Of a stretch of 48,252 nt of DNA, positions 41,401 to 48,252 are shown piece after piece; position 1 is the first letter of the stretch, and each line of letters starts with the position of its first letter. Location of the stretch: the NCBI GenBank assembly GCA_022486585.1, contig JAKVKI010000016.1, positions 1-48,252 of the forward strand, in the 5' to 3' direction. The translations under genes were made by a program, and so were the position numbers. Source of the DNA: Megasphaera sp. Its GTDB lineage: Bacteria; Bacillota; Negativicutes; Veillonellales; Megasphaeraceae. The notes below the pieces were generated by a model. It did not search any database, was not told the DNA's origin, and saw nothing but the letters and a program-made list of their open reading frames with translations.

Positions 41401-41428
41401 ATTATAAAGTATACGACTGCATAGTAAA
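41401..41428 (-). promoter_or_regulatory. Possible promoter of cobU-cobS-cobC
   Basis: TATAAT on the minus strand at 41401-41406, with TTTACT at 41423-41428 at a 16-nt spacing. The element overlaps the end of the moaB terminator. The leader is too short for a cobalamin riboswitch. Confidence 0.5.
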
Positions 41429-41456
41429 AGGGCGTCTCCTGCAAGACGCCCTTCTT
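41424..41456 (-). terminator. Terminator after the MoaB-type gene
   Basis: Perfect 10-bp stem AAGGGCGTCT/AGACGCCCTT with a 6-nt loop, minus-strand tail TTTTACT. It lies just after the moaB stop. Confidence 0.85.
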
Positions 41457-41461
41457 TGGTC

Positions 41462-41950
41462 CTATTTTTTGATTTCTGAATAAAGATGGAATACTTCCGG
41501 CAAAATGACTTTCTCCATGCCGACTTTGATCAGACTGGGAAGACCAGGCAGACAAAATACCAAACATTGGTGGATCAGTCCTGCTGTATACCGATAGGCC
41601 ATGGCCTGGACACCGCAAGCCCGGCGATAAGCAAAATACGTCATCATAGCATCGAAGCCCGGCAGCGGCTTATCGAACAACGGCTCTATCGTTTCCAAGG
41701 TGACATCCCGTTTAGCCAGCCCCGTACCGCCGCTGGTAATGACAACATCGACACTACACACCCATTCATGGATATAACGGGTGATTTCCTCTTTATCGTC
41801 TTTGACAATGGCATAATCTACGACCTGATGACCTCGTTTGGTCAACGCCGATTGGATCGTAAGACCATTTGTATCATTAGAAAAGGTGCGGCTGTTGCTA
41901 ATCGTCAGGATAGCCGCCCGCAACGGATGTTCTTCTATTGATTTTCCCAA
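41462..41950 (-). CDS. moaB: MoaB/MogA-family molybdopterin protein
   Basis: A 162-residue MoaB-type protein (MPT adenylylation family). Motifs are ILTISNSRTFSNDTNG, ITSGGTGLAKRDVT and FCLPGLPSLIK. No other molybdenum-cofactor gene lies nearby. The frame begins at TTG 41950, which has AAGGAGG 7 nt upstream and no nearby ATG in frame, so TTG is the likely start. The next ATG in frame would cut the family core. Confidence 0.85.
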   Translation of the reverse strand: MGKSIEEHPLRAAILTISNSRTFSNDTNGLTIQSALTKRGHQVVDYAIVKDDKEEITRYIHEWVCSVDVVITSGGTGLAKRDVTLETIEPLFDKPLPGFDAMMTYFAYRRACGVQAMAYRYTAGLIHQCLVFCLPGLPSLIKVGMEKVILPEVFHLYSEIKK

Positions 41951-42045
41951 AACAATACCTCCTTAATGGTGTTCAACACAGTAATCGAATCGTGTACGTG
42001 AATATTGTAACATATTCCGATTTCCTATATAAACTATTCGACTTT

Positions 42046-42087
42046 CAACAGTCAAATTCCTACTACCAACAGTAAATTTCCTGCTAC
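42046..42087. repeat. Imperfect tandem 21-bp repeat
   Basis: Two adjacent 21-bp units (42046-42066 and 42067-42087), both starting CAACAGT and ending CTAC, match at 18 of 21 positions. They lie in the 295-nt gap between the MoaB gene and the secreted protein, which otherwise shows no feature. Confidence 0.8.
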
Positions 42088-42245
42088 AGAATAATCGAAA
42101 TCATTTTTCTGCCTTGTATTTTTTCCCCATTCCTTTATAATAAGTATCTGATATAATATATAGTATAGCAAAAGAAAGATCATCGTATTTTTCTAGTATT
42201 GCTAGCATGTATATCCGCTGCAAGGAGAAGGGAGCAGATGTTATT

Positions 42246-42713
42246 ATGTTCAAAAAAATCACGTTGCTTTTCATGACGTTCATCATTCTTGGCTGTGCCG
42301 CTGTTTCAGCTATGTTCTTCGATGATAACCCACGATATATCCAAATCGGCCACGATGACACGACAGAATCTTACATCGATATGGACTCCATTCAATCCAT
42401 CCGTTATGATCCGCCGTATTACATCATTCGCGGCACGGTCATTACCTTCGACTTTACGACAAATGCAGCTACAGGCTTTGAAAACAATTTTTTCTATAAT
42501 TTCAAAGCTCAAACAGTAAAAGCACAGACGATCTCCAATTTTCTCTATGATGACAAAGGCAAGCCTGTATCTCAGATCGTGATCGCTAATCCGGAAGTCA
42601 ACCTTTGCGACCGCTATTCTGTCAACGGCAAAGCGGCTGATAATGCTTTCTTCAATTGCTATAATATGACCTTCTATCATACTTTCGCCAAAAATAAAGA
42701 CACTAAAAACTAG
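42246..42713 (+). CDS. Small secreted or lipid-anchored protein of unknown function
   Basis: A 155-residue protein with a signal sequence (MFKKITLLFMTFIILGCAAV). The ILGC just before the mature part could be a lipobox, or cleavage may fall after AVSA. The mature part contains SYIDMDSIQSIRYDPPYYII and a single later cysteine pair (CDR, CYN). No named family is recognised. ATG 42246 is the start before the signal sequence, with GGGAG about 11 nt upstream. Followed after 19 nt by the degenerate exonuclease-like gene, probably an operon. Confidence 0.75.
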   Translation: MFKKITLLFMTFIILGCAAVSAMFFDDNPRYIQIGHDDTTESYIDMDSIQSIRYDPPYYIIRGTVITFDFTTNAATGFENNFFYNFKAQTVKAQTISNFLYDDKGKPVSQIVIANPEVNLCDRYSVNGKAADNAFFNCYNMTFYHTFAKNKDTKN

Positions 42714-42732
42714 AAAAAGGACTTGATTGCTC

Positions 42733-43695
42733 ATGAACACCCTGCTCCACACCGCTACCACGATCGTAACTGTCGTATTTATCGCGGCTGTCCTCTATTC
42801 ACTGTACTCGGCATACCGCAGGCACCAACGGAAAGCGAACAAAAAGAAAGATCTGGAAACAAAGGAACACGTTAAAGTCGACAATCTGCACCAATATGAT
42901 ATTCAGCCACAGGACGGCTACTATAAATATCCCCTCGAAGGCCATACGTGTGTACGCCGTTTTCCCCAGCGTTTTACAGCCCTTTCCCTTACACTGGCCA
43001 ATGACCAGCCTTATTCTATCTGCCTCATTGCCTTTGCCGACTATGACCATGGCGAACTGAAGGACACACATTATTTCTATGTTCGGCCGCCAGAAAATGA
43101 TTTATCCAAGGTAGCTGACTGGAATATCCAATGGGACGAAATCAAAAAAGCAGATGAGTTTGGTGAATACTGGAACGCCGGCATGTGTCGCCTTTTTACA
43201 GACCGTACGCTAGTCGCTCACAACGCCGAATATGTCCTGGGCTGCATCACGCATGCCCTTGCCATTTACGGCATCGAAGCCCCGTCGTTCCGCTATATCG
43301 ACACCCTGGAAATCGCCAAAAAGTTATATCATTTCGACTCTAACCAGCTTCCTGCTATTTGTGATGAAATGGACATCGACATAGAAGAACATAACATCCT
43401 CAACGAAGCTATGGCTGTCGGCCAATTTCTCCTGACGGCCAAAAAGGATTATCCTATGTATGTACCTCGTATCCATTTCGTCAGCAGTGAACCGACGGAA
43501 CAGGACCACTTGGCCAGCCTGATATCCTTAGTAGAACGCGAAGAATGTACACCAGAGGAAATGTTCTCACCCCAGCCAGTCGACTCGGCACTCCTGCAAA
43601 CTTTGATAGACAAGAAATACATCGAACCCGGCGAAAAACCAGGCACATACTACGCTACTGACAGCGGCCTGGATTTTGCAGAATCTCTCTCATAA
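42733..43695 (+). CDS. Membrane-anchored DnaQ-fold protein lacking catalytic acids
   Basis: A 320-residue protein: a transmembrane segment at residues 10-26, a basic linker, then an exonuclease-like domain about 72-238 and a C-terminal winged-helix-like end. The DnaQ layout is clear (FTALSLTLAN where FxxxDxE is expected; LVAHNAEYVLG; YIDTLEIAKKLYH; EEHNILNEAMAV). The DEDDh metal ligands are replaced: Ser85/Thr87 for D-x-E, Val168 for the Asp after HNAxF and Glu225 for the final Asp. The conserved His220 remains. It is probably a non-catalytic binding protein. ATG 42733 is used; a TTG 6 bp upstream is better spaced to AAAGGA. Confidence 0.75.
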   Translation: MNTLLHTATTIVTVVFIAAVLYSLYSAYRRHQRKANKKKDLETKEHVKVDNLHQYDIQPQDGYYKYPLEGHTCVRRFPQRFTALSLTLANDQPYSICLIAFADYDHGELKDTHYFYVRPPENDLSKVADWNIQWDEIKKADEFGEYWNAGMCRLFTDRTLVAHNAEYVLGCITHALAIYGIEAPSFRYIDTLEIAKKLYHFDSNQLPAICDEMDIDIEEHNILNEAMAVGQFLLTAKKDYPMYVPRIHFVSSEPTEQDHLASLISLVEREECTPEEMFSPQPVDSALLQTLIDKKYIEPGEKPGTYYATDSGLDFAESLS

Positions 43696-43718
43696 AATTA
43701 ATCCGTTCTCTCTATAAG

Positions 43719-43757
43719 AAAAGGACATGCCATCCTGATGATGACATGTCCTTTTCC
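43719..43757. terminator. Bidirectional terminator
   Basis: Stem AAAAGGACATG/CATGTCCTTTT extended inward by CATC/GATG after one mismatch. T-runs on both sides serve the plus gene and the minus metallophosphoesterase gene. Confidence 0.85.
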
Positions 43758-43779
43758 TATGCAAACCTGTAAACGTCTC

Positions 43780-46698
43780 TTAGCCATGAATAATATCGGT
43801 GTATTCCGGATACTCACGCAGACGGTCGACAGGTGCAAAGCCAGCAGCGCCCGTAAAGGTGCCGCGCAGCCAGTCGCGCTGTGTAGACCAAAAGATATGC
43901 GTCGTTTCTGTTTCCTTGCTAGCAGTCACTTCATATTCTTTTACTTCAGGAATGAACGTCCCTTCGGCACCTGCCTGCGCCGCAAGTTCCGTTACGATAC
44001 GGATATACTGTGCCTTCGGCAGACAAGACAAGTCGACATAAGCGATACCGTCTTTTACTTCCAATGGCAGTGCGCCTTTGACAGTCGCCCCGTCATCAGA
44101 TACTTCGACAGTCGCCTTTACTGAGGCTTGTACCGGTACAGCTGCATCTATTTTCAGCCGTGTAAAGGCCCAGTATTGTTTTTCGGTCACAAAATCAGGT
44201 GCATACACTGCGGGATGACGCCATTCCGTCGTATGGCTGCCTGCCGTCTGTATGGCCTGGAAATCATACCAGATTTCCAGCGCATTCCCTTTGGGTCCTT
44301 TTTCATCAGGTGCCTGGAATACGCGTTTATTTTCTTCATCAGTTAAGCCAGCCTTATAAAAACGGACCTGACTCACGCGGCCTGGCAAATGCGTAAAGTA
44401 TTTAGGCCGCTGGATTTCCGGGATAACGTGCCCAATATACGAATAACCTATAAAAATAGGGTCCGTTTCCCATTGCCGGAGCTGGCACTCCTGGTCAATA
44501 CCGGATACATGGGCCACATTGACGCCATCGCACCAAGAATCTCCACCGCGGTCTTTGTCAAAGGCCATACTGTAATGCATCCACCGGCCAATGCGAGCCC
44601 GGCCGCCCTGCCAGGAATACTCTGTTATATCGTGACAAGTGCCCCATTTTAACCCGCCAGCCCGTTCGATGACCATGCGCAATAAATAGGTCGCGCCCCA
44701 GCCGACAGACCGGCCGCGTACCATGAGCGGATTATGGCTCATTTCATTTTCTCTGGCCAGGCGATCCACATGTGCCCAGACCATAGACGTAAACCCTGCA
44801 GGGACATTCAAATCTTCCCGTGGCGGAATCTCGATATAGTCGCCATAGTGTTCAAAGCAAATTTCTACCATTTTCCCTTTGGAAATCACCTTCGGTGTCC
44901 CGCGCAGAAGGCCATCATGCCCATGCCCTGTCTTGTCCCGAATGCGCGGCACAATGCGGATACCTCGTTCGATCTGTACCTGCTTGGGAATCTGGTCTGC
45001 AATACTGACTTGGTAACTGCCGCCTTGCTGGAATTTATAATGGAATTCGACGAATTTTTTCTCATGGCTGCCAAAAAACAGATTCTTTATTTCTACCATG
45101 TGCTTGTCGATATACAAGGGGACTGGCAATAATAACTCCCGCGCCAAATTATTGGTTGCCTCAATCGTTGCGATCAGGCAGTCCGAATCAGCACCATTGC
45201 CTGTACGCAGTTTCATATGGGCGAAAGACAGCTGTTCTGGTTCAAACACGACGACATTCAGCTTTCTATCCAGCACGCGGATCGCATGCTGGCCTTGGGT
45301 CTTAGTTTGGTATATCGTCGTAAAAAAGGACTGGTCGCCAGCTTCTAAATACAGAACGTGGCTGTTCCCTTCCGGACCAAATAAATTAATGCGAGTTTCT
45401 ACATCATTGTCATATAGTGCTACGTTGACAATAGCTGGAACAGTGCCGATATTACTGACCTGCCCCTTCACTTCTATACGGCCATTATTATCGAGCCGGC
45501 GCAGCGTGACATCGTGTATATCCAAAGCCGGTTCGGCATGGGTAATATGAATAGTGTCAACCAATACATCGTCGCCAGTCTTACTGAAACCATATAGTTT
45601 ATAATTGATTTCTTCTGCTGTAACTTCGAGTACACCGTAATTATTACGTCCTACTGCTACGACTTCAGGGAAGTCCCCTAATAAGCGTTTATCGTCCGTA
45701 ATCGTTTCCATAGATGCTTCTGGTTCTTGCGTACTACCCTGGCAGACGTACATCAGTTTGGCACCTTGCTGCGGGTCGATAGACGACGCTTTGATATAGT
45801 AATGCAGATGGCCGCCAAGGACCAGGTTGGCCTGACACCGTTCGGCAATAGGTACGATATATTTGTTGTTGAATACATCTGTATACGGATGATGTACGAC
45901 AATGATACGCCAGGCTGCCTGGCACGCCGCTTCACTTTGCAGATCTGTTTCGATCCATTTCAAAATATCTTTGATCTTGGTTTTTGTAGCTTCGTCTGCT
46001 GCAAGTCCTGAATTGACGGCATTCATTTCGAATAACCCCCAAGGATTGCTGTCTGCCATGACAACATGAACCGGACCGTAGTCAAAAGAAAAAGCACAGC
46101 CATTGTCCATGGCATGGACTCGTTTTTGTTGCGGCTTCGTAAAAAAGGATTCAAAAAAAGGCCCATCGTCATGATTTCCCGGCACATAATACACCGGTAC
46201 TTGCTGCAATACGTCGGGGATCTTCTGGAACCAGTTTTCACTATACTGCTCTCGCTGATACCCGGTGCCAAACGAAATATCACCGCCATGAAGGATCATA
46301 TCCGGCTGTACTTTCCGTATCATACGGCTGAATTGTTTTTCTGTATGGAATAAGTGGGAATCTGATATAGTGACCATACGCACTGTTTCAGGTCGTTCTT
46401 CTAAGGTCGTAAAGGAAGCCCGTACTAAGACCGTTCCTTGTTCACGGATTTCATATTCGTAAGTCGTTCCTGGCTGCAGATCCAGTAACGTCACTGTATA
46501 CAGACAACAGCCTTGTTCATATTCCCGGCACGGCTGTTCCCGCGTAACTGCCGGATGCACGATTCTCTTTGGTTCCGACGGTATACCATAGGCTGCTTCC
46601 ATCGTTCCTTCCTGCGCCGTTTCCCACGCAAGGGTCATTTCAACAGCCGCCGGAGCCAATAAATACGGTCCGTTACGTATCCGCTCTGTTACATTCAT
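43780..46698 (-). CDS. Large metallophosphoesterase with LamG-like domain
   Basis: A 972-residue multidomain protein. A fibronectin-like purple-acid-phosphatase N-domain (about 8-100, RNGPYLLAPAAVEMTLAW) precedes a calcineurin-like phosphoesterase: Asp113/His115 in SDSHLF, Asp140 in HGGDIS, Asn175-His176 in GNHDDG, HHPYTDV and GGHLHYY. An Ig/CARDB-like region follows (about 395-480), then a concanavalin/LamG-like domain (about 600-750; DKTGHGHDG, MHYSMAFDKD) and an additional beta region. Such architecture usually belongs to secreted hydrolases, yet no signal peptide or membrane segment is seen. Substrate unknown (phosphomonoester, nucleotide or glycan phosphate). ATG 46698 follows GGGGAG at a slightly long distance. 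Confidence 0.88.
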   Translation of the reverse strand: MNVTERIRNGPYLLAPAAVEMTLAWETAQEGTMEAAYGIPSEPKRIVHPAVTREQPCREYEQGCCLYTVTLLDLQPGTTYEYEIREQGTVLVRASFTTLEERPETVRMVTISDSHLFHTEKQFSRMIRKVQPDMILHGGDISFGTGYQREQYSENWFQKIPDVLQQVPVYYVPGNHDDGPFFESFFTKPQQKRVHAMDNGCAFSFDYGPVHVVMADSNPWGLFEMNAVNSGLAADEATKTKIKDILKWIETDLQSEAACQAAWRIIVVHHPYTDVFNNKYIVPIAERCQANLVLGGHLHYYIKASSIDPQQGAKLMYVCQGSTQEPEASMETITDDKRLLGDFPEVVAVGRNNYGVLEVTAEEINYKLYGFSKTGDDVLVDTIHITHAEPALDIHDVTLRRLDNNGRIEVKGQVSNIGTVPAIVNVALYDNDVETRINLFGPEGNSHVLYLEAGDQSFFTTIYQTKTQGQHAIRVLDRKLNVVVFEPEQLSFAHMKLRTGNGADSDCLIATIEATNNLARELLLPVPLYIDKHMVEIKNLFFGSHEKKFVEFHYKFQQGGSYQVSIADQIPKQVQIERGIRIVPRIRDKTGHGHDGLLRGTPKVISKGKMVEICFEHYGDYIEIPPREDLNVPAGFTSMVWAHVDRLARENEMSHNPLMVRGRSVGWGATYLLRMVIERAGGLKWGTCHDITEYSWQGGRARIGRWMHYSMAFDKDRGGDSWCDGVNVAHVSGIDQECQLRQWETDPIFIGYSYIGHVIPEIQRPKYFTHLPGRVSQVRFYKAGLTDEENKRVFQAPDEKGPKGNALEIWYDFQAIQTAGSHTTEWRHPAVYAPDFVTEKQYWAFTRLKIDAAVPVQASVKATVEVSDDGATVKGALPLEVKDGIAYVDLSCLPKAQYIRIVTELAAQAGAEGTFIPEVKEYEVTASKETETTHIFWSTQRDWLRGTFTGAAGFAPVDRLREYPEYTDIIHG

Positions 46699-46730
46699 TT
46701 CTCTCCAACTCCCCTCACAAGACCGTATAC

Positions 46731-46773
46731 ATACGACAACAGTTGATGAATGAATTCACCAACTGTGTCGTAT
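46731..46773. repeat. Long inverted repeat upstream of the metallophosphoesterase
   Basis: Left arm 46731-46750 (ATACGACAACAGTTGATGAA) and right arm 46755-46773 pair over about 19-20 bases with one bulge and one mismatch, around a 4-nt loop. It lies 33 to 75 nt before the ATG 46698. No T-tract follows on either strand, so it is more likely an operator or 5' mRNA hairpin than a terminator. Confidence 0.75.
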
Positions 46774-46862
46774 AGTCATGTGTCCTATTTTATGTACTAT
46801 AGATGTACCATGGTGACAAATTAAACGGTGGTGCGTTCCATAGGATTCTTCTTTTCTTACAT

Positions 46863-48212
46863 TTATGCTGCTTCATCCGAGTCCTTATGTTTTTTAGCCC
46901 ATAACGTCGGGACGATGAGCAGCGTCATGATCGTAACCGAACCGATCCAAAAAGCCATGATCGTATCGAAATGATATACTGTAACGCCATTCGTGACGAC
47001 TTTAGCTGAATCCATTAACAACCCATTGACGATATCCTGCAGTGCAGCACCGCCGTATGCTGTCAAACCAATGACACCCATAGCCGCGCCAGTTGCTTTC
47101 CGCGGGCAAAGGTCCACTGCCAGCAGGCCGCCGACGAAGCAGAGAATAACGCCCAGACCAAATCCGAATATAGCTACGAATGCAGCCGTTACATGAGGTG
47201 CACCGGCTGGTGAGAAGCAAACGCCGGAAATACCGATGAGCATGATAATACCAAAAACAATCGTCGTAACCGAATGATGTGACTTGAAGATTTTATCAGA
47301 AATGAAACCAGATAAGAACGAACCGACGCCGCCGAGGATCGGTGACAACGCCATAATACTGCCAGCCGTGACCAGATCTAAGCCTTTCGATTCCTGAAGG
47401 AATACAACGCCCCAGCTGCTAATGGAATACCGGGAAATACCGAGGCAAATCGAGGCCAAGGCAAGGATCCATACGTACGGGTTACGCAAGACGAGCATTT
47501 GTGCTTCTTTTGTAGAAACTTCTTGTTCCTGTTTTTCCTGTTCTACTTCGCCTTCGAATTCATTGGCTGACGGCAATCCGTAGGTTTCCGGACGGTCACG
47601 CATGAACCGGTACATGATGAAGGCCAAGACGATGCAGGCAACGCCTGGTACGAAGAAAGCGGCATGCCAGCCGAAGGCAATAATGATCATGGACGTACCT
47701 AAATACGTAGCCCCTTCACCGACATAATGAGCGATACTGAATACGCCGTAATACGTTGCCAGCTGGCTCTTAGAGAACCATTGGGACAACGAAACGATGC
47801 ACGGTGCCGACCCCATGGATTGGAAACAACCATTGATGAACCATAATACCAGAAATACCCAATATTGATCGGTAAACCCTAAAATCGCATTGACAATAGC
47901 TGCACCTAACAAGCCGATCGGTACAATTTTTTTGATGTTGCAATGATCGGCAATGAACCCATTCGCAAATTTGCCGACTGCAATAGCAATCAACATAGCC
48001 GCACCGATCATACCGAGCTGTGTCGGTGTAAAACCAGCCTCCAGCATCGGCTTCTTAGCAACACCTAAAGTCATACGCATAACATAATACATGCCATAGC
48101 CTAAAATCATTGCCGTAACGGATTGTACCCTGGCACTGTGGTACATTCTCTTAATCTTTTCCGGATCTTGAATGCGAGCTTTATTTGCGCCAGTCAAAAA
48201 CCAATTTAACAT
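46863..48212 (-). CDS. OPA-family major facilitator (organophosphate:phosphate antiporter type)
   Basis: A 449-residue MFS protein with about 12 membrane segments. The N-terminal YHSARVQSVTAMILGYGMYY and MRMTLGVAKKPML, and FANGFIADH, match the OPA branch (GlpT/UhpT/PgtP). Members exchange sugar phosphates or glycerol-3-phosphate for phosphate. The central loop (EFEGEVEQEKQEQEVSTKEA) is charged, as in the family. It comes just upstream of the phosphoesterase gene on the same strand; a shared phosphate-ester job is suggested by position, not shown. AAAGGAG lies before ATG 48212. Confidence 0.9.
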   Translation of the reverse strand: MLNWFLTGANKARIQDPEKIKRMYHSARVQSVTAMILGYGMYYVMRMTLGVAKKPMLEAGFTPTQLGMIGAAMLIAIAVGKFANGFIADHCNIKKIVPIGLLGAAIVNAILGFTDQYWVFLVLWFINGCFQSMGSAPCIVSLSQWFSKSQLATYYGVFSIAHYVGEGATYLGTSMIIIAFGWHAAFFVPGVACIVLAFIMYRFMRDRPETYGLPSANEFEGEVEQEKQEQEVSTKEAQMLVLRNPYVWILALASICLGISRYSISSWGVVFLQESKGLDLVTAGSIMALSPILGGVGSFLSGFISDKIFKSHHSVTTIVFGIIMLIGISGVCFSPAGAPHVTAAFVAIFGFGLGVILCFVGGLLAVDLCPRKATGAAMGVIGLTAYGGAALQDIVNGLLMDSAKVVTNGVTVYHFDTIMAFWIGSVTIMTLLIVPTLWAKKHKDSDEAA

Positions 48213-48252
48213 ACTGCCATCTCCTTTATTGAATTATGTATTAGTAATGTTT

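Noticed and set aside
41381-41461. Cobalamin riboswitch before cobU
   Set aside because: Only about 80 nt separate the genes, and most of it is the moaB terminator; no B12-box pattern is seen.
1-48252. CRISPR array, rRNA, insertion sequence or prophage
   Set aside because: No regular repeat-spacer array, rRNA segment, transposase or phage gene was found on either strand.

Overview
The window reads as chromosome of an anaerobic diderm Firmicute of the Negativicutes, most likely a Megasphaera-like Veillonellales member. Gene order is Firmicute throughout: infC-rpmI-rplT behind an L20-type leader, a walJ-htrA-rlmH run, and an Asp23-nusB-xseA-xseB-ispA-tlyA-nadK-argR-recN cluster. An exported beta-barrel-like protein ending in Phe and periplasm-type secreted proteins point to an outer membrane. 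A 2-hydroxyacyl-CoA dehydratase-type activase with its partner, a thiolase and B12 salvage genes fit a strict anaerobe. The genus is inferred; the class is better supported. No rRNA, prophage, IS element or CRISPR array was seen.

Layout. 1-5.1 kb (minus): 5'-proximal part of guaA, a CBS-domain gene, then the tightly packed deoC-walJ-htrA-rlmH operon. 5.4-6.4 kb (plus): pfkA with its own promoter and a bidirectional terminator. 6.4-10.1 kb (minus): an operon with a consensus promoter, two leader ORFs, a double-cubane-cluster-type reductase, a DUF3343 protein, an ATP-dependent activase and a DUF2971 protein. 10.25 kb: tRNA-Val. 10.4-13.2 kb: an exported LD-carboxypeptidase and a secreted serpin, facing a small outer-membrane-type protein. 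13.3-14.6 kb: infC-rpmI-rplT with an AUU start and attenuator. 14.6-17.5 kb: DUF1653 protein, dGTPase-like HD protein, VTT membrane protein and an unknown protein. 17.5-18.3 kb is an AT-rich gap with one small complete-looking transcription unit. 18.3-22 kb: thiolase, an Fe-S type Rrf2 regulator and a PotE-like antiporter. 22-24.8 kb: two related small membrane proteins diverging from a DEAD-box helicase across a symmetrical promoter region. 24.84 kb: tRNA-Arg. 25-27.8 kb: dapB-asd-dapA (lysine/diaminopimelate). 27.9-38.5 kb: the long housekeeping cluster recN to efp and an M24 peptidase. 38.6-41.4 kb: pseudouridine synthase and cobU-cobS-cobC. 41.5-43.7 kb: a lone MoaB-type gene, then a secreted protein with a membrane-anchored, catalytically degenerate DnaQ-fold protein. 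43.8-48.2 kb: a 972-residue metallophosphoesterase/LamG protein and an OPA-family transporter.

Most of the window is ordinary housekeeping. The items most worth a second look are the double-cubane operon with its DUF2971 gene and leader ORFs (6.4-10.1 kb), the degenerate exonuclease-fold protein (42.7-43.7 kb), the serpin/exported LD-carboxypeptidase pair (10.4-12.5 kb), the 27-residue peptide unit at 17.8-18.0 kb, and several strong inverted repeats lying on promoters.
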